A stretch of DNA of 64,000 nt from Diplosphaera chodatii. Lineage: Eukaryota > Chlorophyta > Trebouxiophyceae > Prasiolales > Stichococcaceae. The DNA is taken from assembly GCA_032358165.1 (NCBI GenBank), contig JAALGY010000021.1, forward strand, positions 186,001-250,000, read 5' to 3'. The notes under the pieces are model-generated. The model searched no databases. It was not told the DNA's origin and saw nothing but the letters and a program-made list of their open reading frames with translations. The position numbers were made by a program, and so were the translations under genes. Positions 36,380 to 47,040 of this stretch are shown here, piece by piece. Every line of letters begins with the position of its first letter. The stretch's first letter is position 1.

Positions 36380-38351
36380 ATGCGCACCCTAGAAAGTGCA
36401 TGTGCGGTGCCCTGCAGGTGCAACCCAAACATGCACCGCACAGGCACTTGCCTGTATCAGCAGACGCCAGGCATCAAGAGGATACCAAGCTCCACGTGCA
36501 ATCCAGCATGCAGCCTGCCACGACGGCGGCACCTGCACCTCTATACGCAAAGCTGCAAGCCACCGCAGACTGGACTGTATCAGCATAAGGCCTGCAGATC
36601 TTGCAGCAGGCGAGGCCGCAAAACGCCAGTTATAGTGCGTGCGTATGGATCGGAAGGTGGTACAGACGCACAGACCAGCAGCATATCAGCACAGACGACA
36701 GGCAGCACGCTGATCCAGCGAGAGTTGGTGCTGTTCATTATCCAGCAGGTACACCCTGCGAGCTTTCAGCAGCTGGCCCCCTGTCTGTGCGAAGGCACAC
36801 GTCGGTCGGTTCAATTCCCATTTGTTTTGTAGCTGACGAGTTTGCACATCCTGCGGTTGCGGGCTGGCAGGGAAACGCGTCGCCACTAAGGTTTGCATCT
36901 GCTTGCAACGCAGGACTATGACAAGCAGCTACAGAGGGCGCTGAACTATGAGGATTTCGACTTGGCAACTGAGCTACGTCAGCGCCGTGAGCAGCTGACG
37001 GAGGCTGTTGCTGACTTCCAGGTGGTTATAATCTATCTGCAAGTGTTTCGTGCCTTCGCATGAGGCTATGTAGCAATAGACACACTGAACCAAGAACTGT
37101 ACGTGCAGGCGTCCAAGGGGCCTGGAGATGGCGCACGGGAAGCTCGGCAGGCAGATGTGGCCGACTTTGCCAGCGAGGGGCTACGCTTGAGATCAGAGAT
37201 GCAGCGGGCTGCCGAAGAAGAGCGGTAAGCTAACCCCGGTTTCGAGCGTAAGGCTTGCTCAGTGATACACCTCTTGCTGTGAAGGCAGCACGCTGCAGCC
37301 AGCTGTCATGCACAGCCACCTAGCCACTATCAAATGCGCGTGCTCCTGCCAAATAGGTATGCAGACGCCTCGGCGCTGAGGGACCAGCTGAAACAGCTGC
37401 AGCAGGAGGCAGATGCAGCAGCCGCCACGGCCGCAGGACAGCAAGCCAGCTGCGAGCGGCAGTTCAGCCTGGGCCAGCGCGTGGTGCATGCACACCTTGG
37501 CTACCGCGGCATTGTGTGCGGGTGCAGCCAGCAGTTCCATATCTCTGTGTCAGCCGCCCTTCCGTGTGCACATGCACTGCGTCATGCAGCTGCTTGCTCA
37601 TGCACGGTGCCACTTTGCAACTCCCGGCCGCAACACCAAAAGCATCGTGAGTACACACGTTGTGAGTTTCATCAGCTAACTCCTGATGTCCTGCAGTTGG
37701 GATGTAAGGTGCTGCGAAGACGAGGACTGGCAGACCGAGAATTGCGTGCACAGCCTGGATCGTGGGTCAGCGCAGCCATTCTACCACATCCTGGTTTGAC
37801 CTGCGGGACTGGGACGATGGCAACCCGCAGACTGCAATCACCTACGTCCCAGAGGAACTGCTGATGCCGCCAGCGGTGAGCCGGCCATCTCAGCACTGCC
37901 TGACGCACCCTATTATTCAGCTTAAATTTGGGGACTCGTTTGTTGCAAGATCTGTTCCCCCCCCTGTGGAACGGTTTCAGCATGCAGTTCCGTACACCCT
38001 TGCATATGAACGGTACCTTCTTGATCACGCGCATCCCTTGAACTGCAGTCATCGGAGACATGGAGCGAGCAGCACGGCGATGATTCTGCATTCATCCACC
38101 CGTTTGCCGGTATGCTGTTCCTGGGCAACGACCACGCGGGCGACTTCCTGCCCAGCAAGCCGCTGCGGGAGAAGTACAGCGCTGCGCGGCGAGATGTGGG
38201 GCCGCCAGATGGCGGCGGTGATGATGGAGAAGATGACAGCCCAGAAGATGCGGACAGCAGCACAGGACCATTCGATGGGCCTTCAGGCAGCAGTGACGAT
38301 GGACCCACTGGACTGGACTTTGGGGGGCCCGGCGGTTTCACGATCATGTAA
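36380..38351 (+). CDS. CLPF: Plastid Clp protease adaptor ClpF (UVR + YccV-like domains)
   Basis: Stromal adaptor that helps deliver substrates to the plastid Clp protease. In-frame ATGs are at 36380 and 36431; either gives a transit peptide ending near PVIVRAYGSEGG. Exon 1 ends at 36748. Then come 36914-37021 (QLQRALNYEDFDLATELRQR), 37109-37224, 37357-37521, 37697-37875 and 38049-38351. Two UVR-type helices (first above, second YADASALRDQLKQLQQEADA) precede a YccV/HspQ-like domain (FSLGQRVVHAHLGYRGIV, then AQPFYHILV and DLRDWDDGNPQTAITYVPEE). The C-terminus is LFLGNDHAGDFLPSKPLREK plus a glycine-rich acidic tail. Exon 5 is 179 bases where its phases need 178: reading stops at TGA right after HILV, and homology resumes one base later. 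Confidence 0.87.
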
Positions 38352-38606
38352 AGCACTATGTGTAGATGTACGTCGTTGTTGTCCACAGGTGTGTTGAATA
38401 GAAACCCCTTGCAGCGTGCGGGACTGAAGGTTGTCAAGCGGTTGTCAAATTTGTAATGAGGGACCACTGATGCAGGCCACATCATACGGTCATCGAATGT
38501 CGGTCCGACCCAGATGCATGCAATGGCACTTTCTGTCATCCTCCTTCATGCCACAGCCTCCTCCTTACTCTACTCTTGGTGGTTGGTGCCAGAATGCAGT
38601 GCATGA
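38352..38606. other. Short convergent 3' region (CLPF / PSB27)
   Basis: Only 255 bases separate the stops. A TGTAA at 38452-38456 is a candidate CLPF polyadenylation signal. The two transcripts probably overlap or nearly so. Confidence 0.4.
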
Positions 38607-39848
38607 TCACCGGCCACGAGCAAGCTGTTTCTCAGCATCGCCAACCTCCTGCAGTCCCAAGAGTGGAACCATCACCACGTGCGGCTACAGCACATGTGCT
38701 CGTACCTAAGTCGCTTGAGACACGGCACGCACACAGGTGTACGACTTTCACCTTGACTGCCCGCTCGAAGCGCTTCTTTGGCAGCGGCTGCGCGTTACCA
38801 AAGCTGTTGAAGTGGCCCGCCAGCGCATTCAGTGTTGTGTATGTGTTCCTGGATGTGAGTGCAGTTCCATCAGCAACTTGATTGATCCGGCTGGCAGGAG
38901 GGCAGCGCTGGCTGTGGCTGTGCTGAAGACCTGCCAGATGGATGACCATGGATCACACTGTCTCACCCGAATGACTGCTTGCCAGTAAAGTCGCTGCGGC
39001 GATACTTGGCAACCCAGCTGTTGATCGAATCCCGCAGTCCCAGCACAAACTGCTCCCTTGACGGGTCGTCTTTTGGCAGGTCCAGGTACTTCTTCACCTC
39101 CCCCAGGACTGCTGACTGCAGAGGGCCATCAATAATGGAGCGACTGTTACGAGGGGGATGGTTCGATCAGCCTCGGACAGAGGCTTGCTCAGCTAGGCGA
39201 TGACCAACATGTAGGGCAACGCCAGCGGAGGATCACGCCAGTGCGAAAGGAGCGTGCACACGAGGCGACGTCACGAGCGTTCAGGTCGCAGATGCGAGCG
39301 CTGTCCGCACCGTGTCACTGTTGTATGCTTCGAGCTTCTCCTGCCCCTCGCCGATGCCAAGGAAGGCCCATGCGGGCGTGGCTGACAGCAGCGCCGCGGT
39401 GGAAGCGAGCACTGCGATGGCCTCGCGCCTGCTGCTATGCTGTGGCTCCTGCAAAAAGTAGTCCAGCAGGCATCAGACAACACCGCTCACGGCCGCACAA
39501 TGCATGTTGTCACACTGGGCTGAGGGGCGACGGGAGCCACACGACCTCACCTGCTTTGCTGCTGATGCCACGATCATGCGACCTGCTGGCCGAGGGGCTT
39601 GAGCCCGCCTGCGTCGAGCAGCTCAGCCTCTTCAACATGCAGAGCTTTGTCAGCATTCAGAAGGCTTTCACCCGTGCTAGTAAAAAGGGCAACAGCCTAC
39701 CACGATTGCACATGCAATCACAGACGTACATCGTCAAGACCACGCTGCGCAACCGGCCTGCTGGCGACAAGGAGTGCTCTCACCTGGCCTGGAAGCATCG
39801 CGTGCCGCCGAGCGAGCAGCTGTGAGTCAGCAGCGCTGTCGTCGTCAT
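38607..39848 (-). CDS. PSB27: Photosystem II assembly/repair protein PSB27
   Basis: Thylakoid-lumen protein that binds CP43 during photosystem II assembly and repair. The probable ATG is at 39848 (MTTTALLTHSCSLGGTRC), starting a plastid transit peptide. A later exon (about 39265-39440) has a hydrophobic luminal targeting segment and processing site (VLASTAALLSATPAWAFLGI). The mature protein continues SAVLGEVKKYLDLPKDDPSR, then RDSINSWVAKYRRSDFTGKQ, then YTTLNALAGHFNSFG and PLPKKRFERAVK. The last exon (38607-38648) is EVGDAEKQLARGR. These match Psb27 along its length. The junction between the first exon and the luminal targeting exon is not resolved. It is convergent with CLPF. Confidence 0.92.
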
Positions 39849-40594
39849 GGTTATCTGCTGTTCTGTACCGATCAACTAGACGCAGTGCAGAGGGTGAGAG
39901 CAGGTGGCGCCCAAGATCAGATCGGAGCGCTGCTCATGAAGGTAACGAAGCATGATGAAGTTGCGACCTTGATTCTCACACATCTGTAGCCGAAAACGAT
40001 GTAACAATATGCAGTCCCTGGTGAGCATCCCTCGCTCGTCAGCTTATCCTGTCCCTGTTGTTAGGCCACCTCAAGTTTCAAATCTACAGCAATGACAAGC
40101 TGACCTGCACAGCTGCTACATCAGACGTTGCTCGTAGCTGGAACGGTGACCCTAGCTCTCTAGTCGTTTGCACTGTATGCTGCATTGTCATCTAGACATG
40201 CATGCGGCCTGATTGCTGCCAGCATAATCATTCTAGCATCTTGCAGCGCGCTCCCAGTAGGAGTGACACCCCTCAGCTCAGGTGCTCAATGCCTGCTCTG
40301 TATAGTACAAACACAAAAGTGTAACCCAGTTTGGTGTATATGTGGGTCAGGAGATGCTCGTGCGCTGTGGTTGTGTGCCGACTCACCTGCATCAAGTCTA
40401 CCGCGTGTGCGCGATGCAACCTGCCCTTCTGGTCCTGTTATGCGGTCGACGATCAGTGTTCCGCGACTGTGTTTGCACGCCAGCCTGGCTGACCTGCCAC
40501 CAGAGTCTAACGCCGTGCAGAGGACTGCTGCGCCAAGTGCACCGATGCATGCAGCACGCGTAAGCTGATAGGTGCCTGCTGTTCTGCATGCAGG
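39849..40594. promoter_or_regulatory. Bidirectional promoter region, PSB27 / unknown gene 11
   Basis: These 746 bases lie between the PSB27 start and the first plausible exon of the plus-strand gene. No protein or clear motif is recognised. Part may be 5' exon of gene 11. Confidence 0.35.
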
Positions 40595-43500
40595 ATGTCG
40601 CGGCAGCTGAAGGAGTTGCGGTCCTTGATGCCGTGGACCTGGGTGCGCACGTCTGCATTGCATTAAATGCGTGACAGCCGTGCCGCTACCTGGCGGGTCG
40701 CTTCCCGCACAACCTGCTGCTCGAGGCACATGATGCATGCACCAGTTGTCTTGACTGGAAACGTGCAAAATTTTCCCACTGCTGCAATAGGATGCTCGAA
40801 TCGACGAGCACCCTGCCGGCAAGTCCAGCCTGCGTGACTTCAAGGACGTGTACTGCTGGACGGGCGATGACAAGGGTCGGCGGTCCAATGCCAGCCCACG
40901 CACTGCCAGTGCAACGCCCCTGCCACGCAAGCGACCCCCTAAGGCAGGAGCTCATGCTGTGATGCGGACAGTCTGTTTGCTGCCCTCAGGTCAGTGGGTT
41001 CGTGCGCTCATTCTTGGCGATGGGTTGCATGCAGGCCGACCGTGTCAGCAGCACGTCTGGCTCGCCGCCGCAGAGCACACCTTGCAACAAGCAGGTGGGC
41101 ATCGCTGCATGCAGAGCTGACTGGTGCATCGATGCCCGATCCAGCCGACGATCAGGACCAAGTAGGTGGCCATTCGCTGTGACCCAGGTTGTCAGGACAG
41201 CAGTTGCGCAGGCGCCCAACACCAGGGACAGCGCCGCGTCGTCAGGCGGACACTTGAGTGTGCCACAAGCGACACCTGTCACAGGCTTGAGGAGCTCAGG
41301 GTGCGTCTAGGCTCAGCTTGACACGTAGCACGTCCATCGCATCCTTGTCATCTACCTATTGGAGCATTGGCCGACAGCGGGAGGAAGGATTCACTTGTCA
41401 GTTTTGCATGCACGCAGGCGGTCAGGCAAGCGCCAAGCGCCAGTGTCGCCGCCTCCAGATTTGGTGACGCCAGCGCCGCATACCAAGCTGCCAGACGAGC
41501 AGCATGGCTCTGCCATCAGCACAGGAGAGCGGCTGCAGCTGCAACCGTGCACCACTGCGCCAGTCTGCAGGACAGCTGCCCCAGATGCCGCCACCCTGGC
41601 AAGGTGTGTCGACTGCATTCCTGCTTCACTGCTGAGGTCGTTCGAAAGATGATATGTGGCACCACTGCGGCTATGCAATCTGAGATCCAGTGGCGGCTGA
41701 CCTGCAACTGTACCCCGATCATCTGCAGGCCAGCAGACTCACCGGTGGCAGCTGCTGCCGCGAGCAGCCCGGTGCGCCAGTCACTCGAGGCGCAGCAGCC
41801 GGCTGGCGGTCTCCCCATCTGCGGCGTGGATGCAGTCAGCCTACCAAAGTGTTCAGACGCACAGCAAGTTCTGCAGACCCCCAGCCCTGCAAAGCCCTTC
41901 GAGGCAAAGCTGGCGGCGGTGCAGCAGGCTGAGGAGCCGCCGCCATCGACAGATGCAGCCCCTTCTCTGTGCGAGCATGGGACAAGTGCAGCTCCAGAGC
42001 CGCTGCAGGCACAGCCCCTGCCGGTCGAGCAGCCAGAACCCCTGGAGGACACAGCAGCGGACGATGTCGAGGAGTCACTTGCTGCTGCCACACTGCTGGA
42101 GCTGCCACGAACCAAGCTGGTGCGGCCGCAGTCAATTGCCTCGGCTGTGCAGCGGCGGCCGATGGGCGAGCTGGACTTCAACAGCGTGCAAGGCCATGCC
42201 GCTGCTGCAGACGAGCCACAGCCGCAACTGCTGACCAAGCAGCAGCACAAGAGCGGGCTGTTGGATGCGGCGTGGGCTGCCTCGGGCATTGCCAAGCGCC
42301 CGCCGCAGCAAAAGCGGTCAGCACGCTGTGTGCCGCCCGCCGCACGTGACACCTCACCACGGCTGCTCAGCCAGTTCCCACAGCGCCAGCGGCCGTCTAC
42401 CCTGTCGTCAGCCGCCGCCTCGCCACACCAGACTTCTGTATCACCAGCGTCGGTTGCTGCTGCAGCTGCAGCTGCCCCAGTGCTGTCGCTGCGCGCTATG
42501 GTGCCACAGTCCGCACCTCCATCGCCCCCAGTGGCAGTACCATCCGTGTCAGCCCCGCCACCAGCGCTGCCAGAGCTGCCGCCCATCGCACCACTAGTCC
42601 TGCAGCCTGTGCAGCTGCGGCTGGCTGCGGCACTGCCACCAGTGCCATTCAGCAACAGCAACGCCCAGCAGCAGACCCCAGCGCAGCTGAATGTACAGCT
42701 CACGCAGTCCAGCGTCACGCAACGAGATCCCGCCATCCAGCAGGCAGACGGCTCAGGCGCTGCCATGCCAATGCAGCCAACATCGTCAAACCTGCCCGTC
42801 AAGCGTCCAGGTGGCCAAACTGTCTGCGACGGCTCAGAACAACAGCAGGCCTTGCCCCTCCAATGCGATCTGATCCTGTACTCTCACTGCAGGCGACCCG
42901 CTGGACCTAGCACATGCCTGCAAGCTGCTCAGATGGATGGACGAGCTGGAGGGGAAGCACTCGCTGCGACACTAGATATCATCATGCTTTGCAGCGCAGC
43001 TTGGACATGCGTGCAATTTGGGAACAAACATGGGATGACCGTATGTGCACTGCAGAGGAGCTGTCGTCATCACCTTCCGGCATGGAACAACCCTGTCAAC
43101 AATATGACCATGACTGTGTACATGACTGCCGTAACAGCCGAATGTTGCCGTGCACATGTTGGATCACTGCTCTGTACCGGTACCTGTACCGCAGCTCGTG
43201 GTACTGGATCGGCCAATCCGAGGAACGCCAGGGTGCCAACTCAGGCCCTGCCGCGCTCTTATGCATGGCATGCTGTGAGACATGCAGTGAGGCTGAGAAG
43301 TACAATCACAGAGGAGCGTGGAGCCCGGTCACACGCTCCTCTCCACGTTGCAATTTCACCGACGTGCTGTGTGTATGCGCTACACTATCGCCTGATGCAG
43401 CTTTGCGTTGGTCGCGGAGCTTTGAGGCTACGGTGCCGCAACTGCAATACTCTCCAGGCACTCGACGATTCTGGTCGCAGCGAATGCTGCGGGATCTCAC

Positions 43501-45280
43501 ACGCTCTCGTGACCAGGCTTTGCAAGAATGAATGTCAGGAGCAAAGCAAAGGCGAAGTCAGCCACCAACGAACAGGACAGCAGCATGAGAGGATCTGATT
43601 CTACCCTGAATCTCGTCACATGGCGAAGGTGGCGCTCAACCGTCACGCCGACCCTGCGTGTTCTTCATGTCAGGCCACCCTGCATGCATGTCCACACCCG
43701 ATGTCGTGCCCCTGTGCCAGCGCTTGGACACACACTGACCGAGCCTACATGACAGGCAACTTCTAAGGCTGCGCTGCGCAGCTCGGCCTTGCCAAGCCGT
43801 ATAGCAGGCCGCATCGGCCAACAGGCCCAGCCAAAGCGGTCACTGCCCTCTTCAATGCCGCAGCAGCCACTACGGCGACCGCAATCGCGGGCGAGCCAAC
43901 TGCTTCAGGACCGTCAACGCCCGTACACTTCGCCGCGCCTGGGATACTGTGCCGGGCAGCAGCAGTTGCCCGCTGGAGACCCACAAGGTATCAGGTGCAC
44001 ATGCACTTGCCCTTTCTGGCATGCTCACTGCTGGCTTGACGCCGATAGCAGCCCAAAGTGCAGAGCGCTCGATGGGCAGACTGATACACGGTACCTGTAT
44101 GCCATTTGCAGAGCGATTGGTTGGCGCACGTCCTCTTTCATGGAGCCTTCAGCCTCAAACCCAGGATTGCCGCTGCGGACATCTGTAGCGGCAGCCGCAT
44201 CATCTGCAGGCCAGGGCGCAAGCGGAAATCTGGAGCGGCTGAGCATTAGGCTTAGGTGGGTCACATGGCATTGGAGCATGCTGGTGCACATGCACCCACT
44301 TGAGCACCTGAAGACATTTCCTTGATTTGCAGGAATGCAGCCGACCGAGCAATTGATGTGCCGAAGCTCAGTTCAGCACTCATGATAATTGCAGCAGCAC
44401 TGCAGAAATGCGGGCAGCAACTGGCTGCTGGACAGGTATTACACCTCAGACATAAGAAATGCGGGCATGCAGAAAATGTATCTCTGCTCCTGCGCTGAAT
44501 TGAAGTGGCACTTCGCAGGGCAATGGCGCGCCAGCTGTGCAGGGCAACCTCCAGAGTTCAGCAGTTGCTGACGATCAGCTCAATCGGCAGGCAAGCCCCA
44601 AGACCTTCCTTTGGTCTAAGCCTCTTCTGGTGTTGCGCACGGGTTGTGCCACATCAAACCCTGTCTGACTGCAGGAGGTGGTGAAGCTGCGAGAAGAGAA
44701 CATGGCGCTGCAGCAGCGTGCTCTACAATGGGAGTTGGAACGAGACAAGCTGCATGACTGCATCGGCCAGTTCAGGTGGAGCCACATGCCATAGCGGTAT
44801 AAAGCTATACATACAGCATCTAACAGGCATATAAGAGACACCACAGCTCAGGGCAGAAGAGTATCGCCTGTTCGCAAGCATATTCACTCTGCAAAGTTGC
44901 TGTGCGGTGTGGCGCAGGCGTCATATATCACGGCCAACACAAGCTGCAGCTGTTCCGCAGGCAGATGCTGGCCTGCAGGGCACAACAGCAGAGCTGGGGA
45001 CTGCAACGCGGTGAACGAAATGTTATACCTGCACAGTCGAAGCTATGCGTTGATGCACATAACAGTAATCGTATATCATGCTGTGCAATAGGATTACGAA
45101 GCTGACGGTGTCAGTGTTCTGGTGTATACCAGGACGGCTTTTATGGATGGCATGGACACCGAGCGAAGCATAGCGTCTGATGGCGGCGGAGAAGTCTGGG
45201 CACCGCAGATGCATCGCCCCGCCAAGCTACGGCCAGTCGGGGTGCCAGCCATCAACCTAGCCAGCCTCCAGCAGGGCTAG
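40595..45280 (+). CDS. Large unrecognised disordered protein with coiled-coil C-terminal part
   Basis: I do not recognise this protein. The start is uncertain: ATG at 40595 (MSRQLKELRSLMPWTW) is one choice. Plausible coding blocks are 40790-40945 (DEHPAGKSSLRDFKDVYCWT), a long Pro/Gln/Ala/Ser-rich disordered exon at about 41700-42880, then LAHACKLLRWMDELEGKHSL at about 42900-42970. After that come RSLDMRAIWEQTWDD (about 43000), WSQRMLRDLTRSRDQALQE (about 43475-43530), a basic Gln-rich exon (43790-43990), AADRAIDVPKLSSALMIIAA (about 44340), a coiled coil VVKLREENMALQQRALQWEL (about 44680) and a last exon ending INLASLQQG with TAG at 45278. Reading frame shifts by one base near 42973 without a visible intron. 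The composition suggests a scaffold or cytoskeletal protein, but that is a guess. Confidence 0.45.
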
Positions 45281-45608
45281 AGCAAGGTGTGTTTCGTAAG
45301 AGCACATGGCGGCGGTTGCTGCCATGCAGCTGCTGGTGGGGACAACCAGATGTGTCACCAGCCATGACAGCTACTGCAGCAGCGATCCTGACCAGAACCA
45401 TATCTGACGGATCGGCTTGTTGATGCACTTGCGACGGACGGCGCTGAGTGTCACATCGGGTCCAGGTGGGTGGAGTTCTCGCAGAACAGATTTCAACCAT
45501 TTCCTCTGTGCAGGGTTGCAAGGCCAGTGCTTCTGTCTAGTGTACAGGGTGTTACCCCAAAGCAAGCGTGCAGCTACAAACAATCAAGTGCGACCCTGCC
45601 CTGCAGCG
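45281..45608. other. Convergent 3' intergenic region (gene 11 / glutaredoxin)
   Basis: There are 328 bases between facing stops; nothing recognisable is seen. Confidence 0.4.
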
Positions 45609-46699
45609 TCACTCGTTCATCACCCGCTCCACAACCTCCTGCAGCTCGCCCTTCTGAAAAGACTCTGCATCAGGAAGGCATGCAAGCGTCAACCATGCGG
45701 ACCATTTGCACGAACACACATGCATGAAATTTGGGAAGCTCGGATCCCATCGAAGGTAGCATATGCAGCTGTGTATGGGTACCTATCATGATGTCGCATC
45801 CTCCATAAAACTCCCCATCTATGTACACTTGTGGGAACGTCGGCCACTGCACATGGCGGCCAAAGTGTTGTATTCCCATACCAGCAGCTGCTGGGATAGT
45901 TGCCATGCTGACAGAACGCTTTTTTGAGGTTGCAGAATGTGGTGCGCGCACTGCAGATGCAGAAGGTACCTGCGAAAACTCTTTCAAGCCAGAGCGTAGG
46001 GAGTCGTCCTCGAGGATGTTCACGCATGTGAACTTGTCGGTGGGCACCCCCAAAGCGTGGAATATCTGCAGCATCCCACACAGCGGCTTGCACGACTGAC
46101 CCAGGAGCTCTTCGAGAAGATCAACGACCAGGAAACGACCAGGTCATGACAGTTGCCCTCACCTGTACGCAAGTGTTGGAAAAGCCGCACTGCGGGAACT
46201 GGGGCAGGCAATAAGCTGACGTCAGTGAATGGTTGTGCTTGAGACTTGTCAGCAGCCAGCTGCGATGCTGAACACAAACATCGCAGGATCCGTTGGATAC
46301 CTGTTGTGTGCCCTTCATGAACAGCACGATCTTGTTCTGCGAGACAAAGTCATCCAGCGCCTTCCGCAGCTCGGGCTTCAACCCCGATGCCGGTGACACA
46401 TCAGTGCCAAAGTTGCCTGCGCCAACATCCACAGCACGATGCTGTGAGACACCAAGCAGCGCTACATCACGCTGTTTCCAAGGCGCCTCAAGGAGACACA
46501 GCATTGCAGGCTGCAACATGTGCCGCAACCCACCGGCCGCTCTCACTGTGACCGCACGCCCTGAATGCCTGCTTTGCCGCGTGCATACCGGCTGTCGTTG
46601 TCTGCCAGGACCAGCAGCGATCCTGCCCTCCTGTAGCCGCACCTGCTGCCTGCTGTGCGTTGCGAGAACGTGCTGGCTGCACAGGATGGAGGCATGCAT
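45609..46699 (-). CDS. Plastid monothiol glutaredoxin (CGFS type, GRXS14-like)
   Basis: CGFS glutaredoxin that carries or transfers Fe-S clusters, predicted plastidial. ATG is at 46699. The N-terminus (MHASILCSQHVLATHSRQQV) through SGRAVTVRAAG is a transit peptide. The core reads LRKALDDFVSQNKIVLFMKG, then PQCGFSNTCVQ with the single active cysteine. Next comes IFHALGVPTDKFTCVNILED, then DSLRSGLKEFSQ, WPTFPQVYIDGEFYGGCDI and the last exon (45609-45664) ESFQKGELQEVVERVMNE. Introns fall after VQ, SQ and within the GGCDIMI end, each with matching phase. GSH-binding features (K of FMKG, WPTFPQ, GGCDI) are intact. The product should be about the usual length for a plastid GRX. It starts divergently from a plastid-type methyltransferase. 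Confidence 0.92.
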
Positions 46700-47040
46700 G
46701 ATGACGGCAAGACCAAGTGGTGGTGAGGTTACCGGTCCTGACAGAAGGTGTGGTGCAACAGTGACGTTGGATGACGCTCGAAACTTGCGCACCCCGCAAA
46801 TGAACCGCTGCACGCAAGATCTGTGCAGCTCAAGCTAATGATCACGTGCAGGGGGTGTGCTCAGGCATGAGGGAGTTTCCACGCCGGGCTGTCGACCGTG
46901 TCGACGTGCACAGGGCTTGCTTGCATTTGCATCGCTAATACACCAAGGAGGAGGGACCTTGGGTTGCTCGTGGACGACATTCGCAGCGTGCGCAGCCAGC
47001 TTGGACGTTGACTTTCGTGATTTGCGTGTGACACACTGCC
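46700..47040. promoter_or_regulatory. Bidirectional promoter region, glutaredoxin / methyltransferase
   Basis: This 341-base interval is the shortest divergent one in the window. It contains a palindromic CACGTG at 46843-46848, the G-box core. No TATA-like box is seen. Confidence 0.5.
46843..46848. promoter_or_regulatory. CACGTG palindrome (G-box core)
   Basis: The hexamer is symmetric, so it could serve both divergent genes. G-boxes bind bHLH/bZIP factors in plants; function here is inference from position only. Confidence 0.35.

Noticed and set aside
38352..38606. Possible readthrough fusion of CLPF and PSB27
   Set aside because: The genes face each other on opposite strands and both have clear stops.
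39241..39825. 194-codon plus-strand frame opposite PSB27
   Set aside because: It lies antisense to the PSB27 targeting exons and shows no family resemblance.
41516..42802. 428-codon open frame on the minus strand
   Set aside because: Ser/Gly/Cys-rich antisense shadow of the GC-rich disordered exon of gene 11; no recognisable motif.
43165..43200. Palindromic GTACCGGTACCTGTACC as a regulatory or recombination site
   Set aside because: Short, single occurrence, inside a probable intron or exon; nothing ties it to function.
41367..43598. 743-codon open frame read as one intronless gene
   Set aside because: Only the middle part (about 41700-42880) has plausible protein composition. Its start overlaps likely intron sequence, and its end runs over other exon frames of gene 11.
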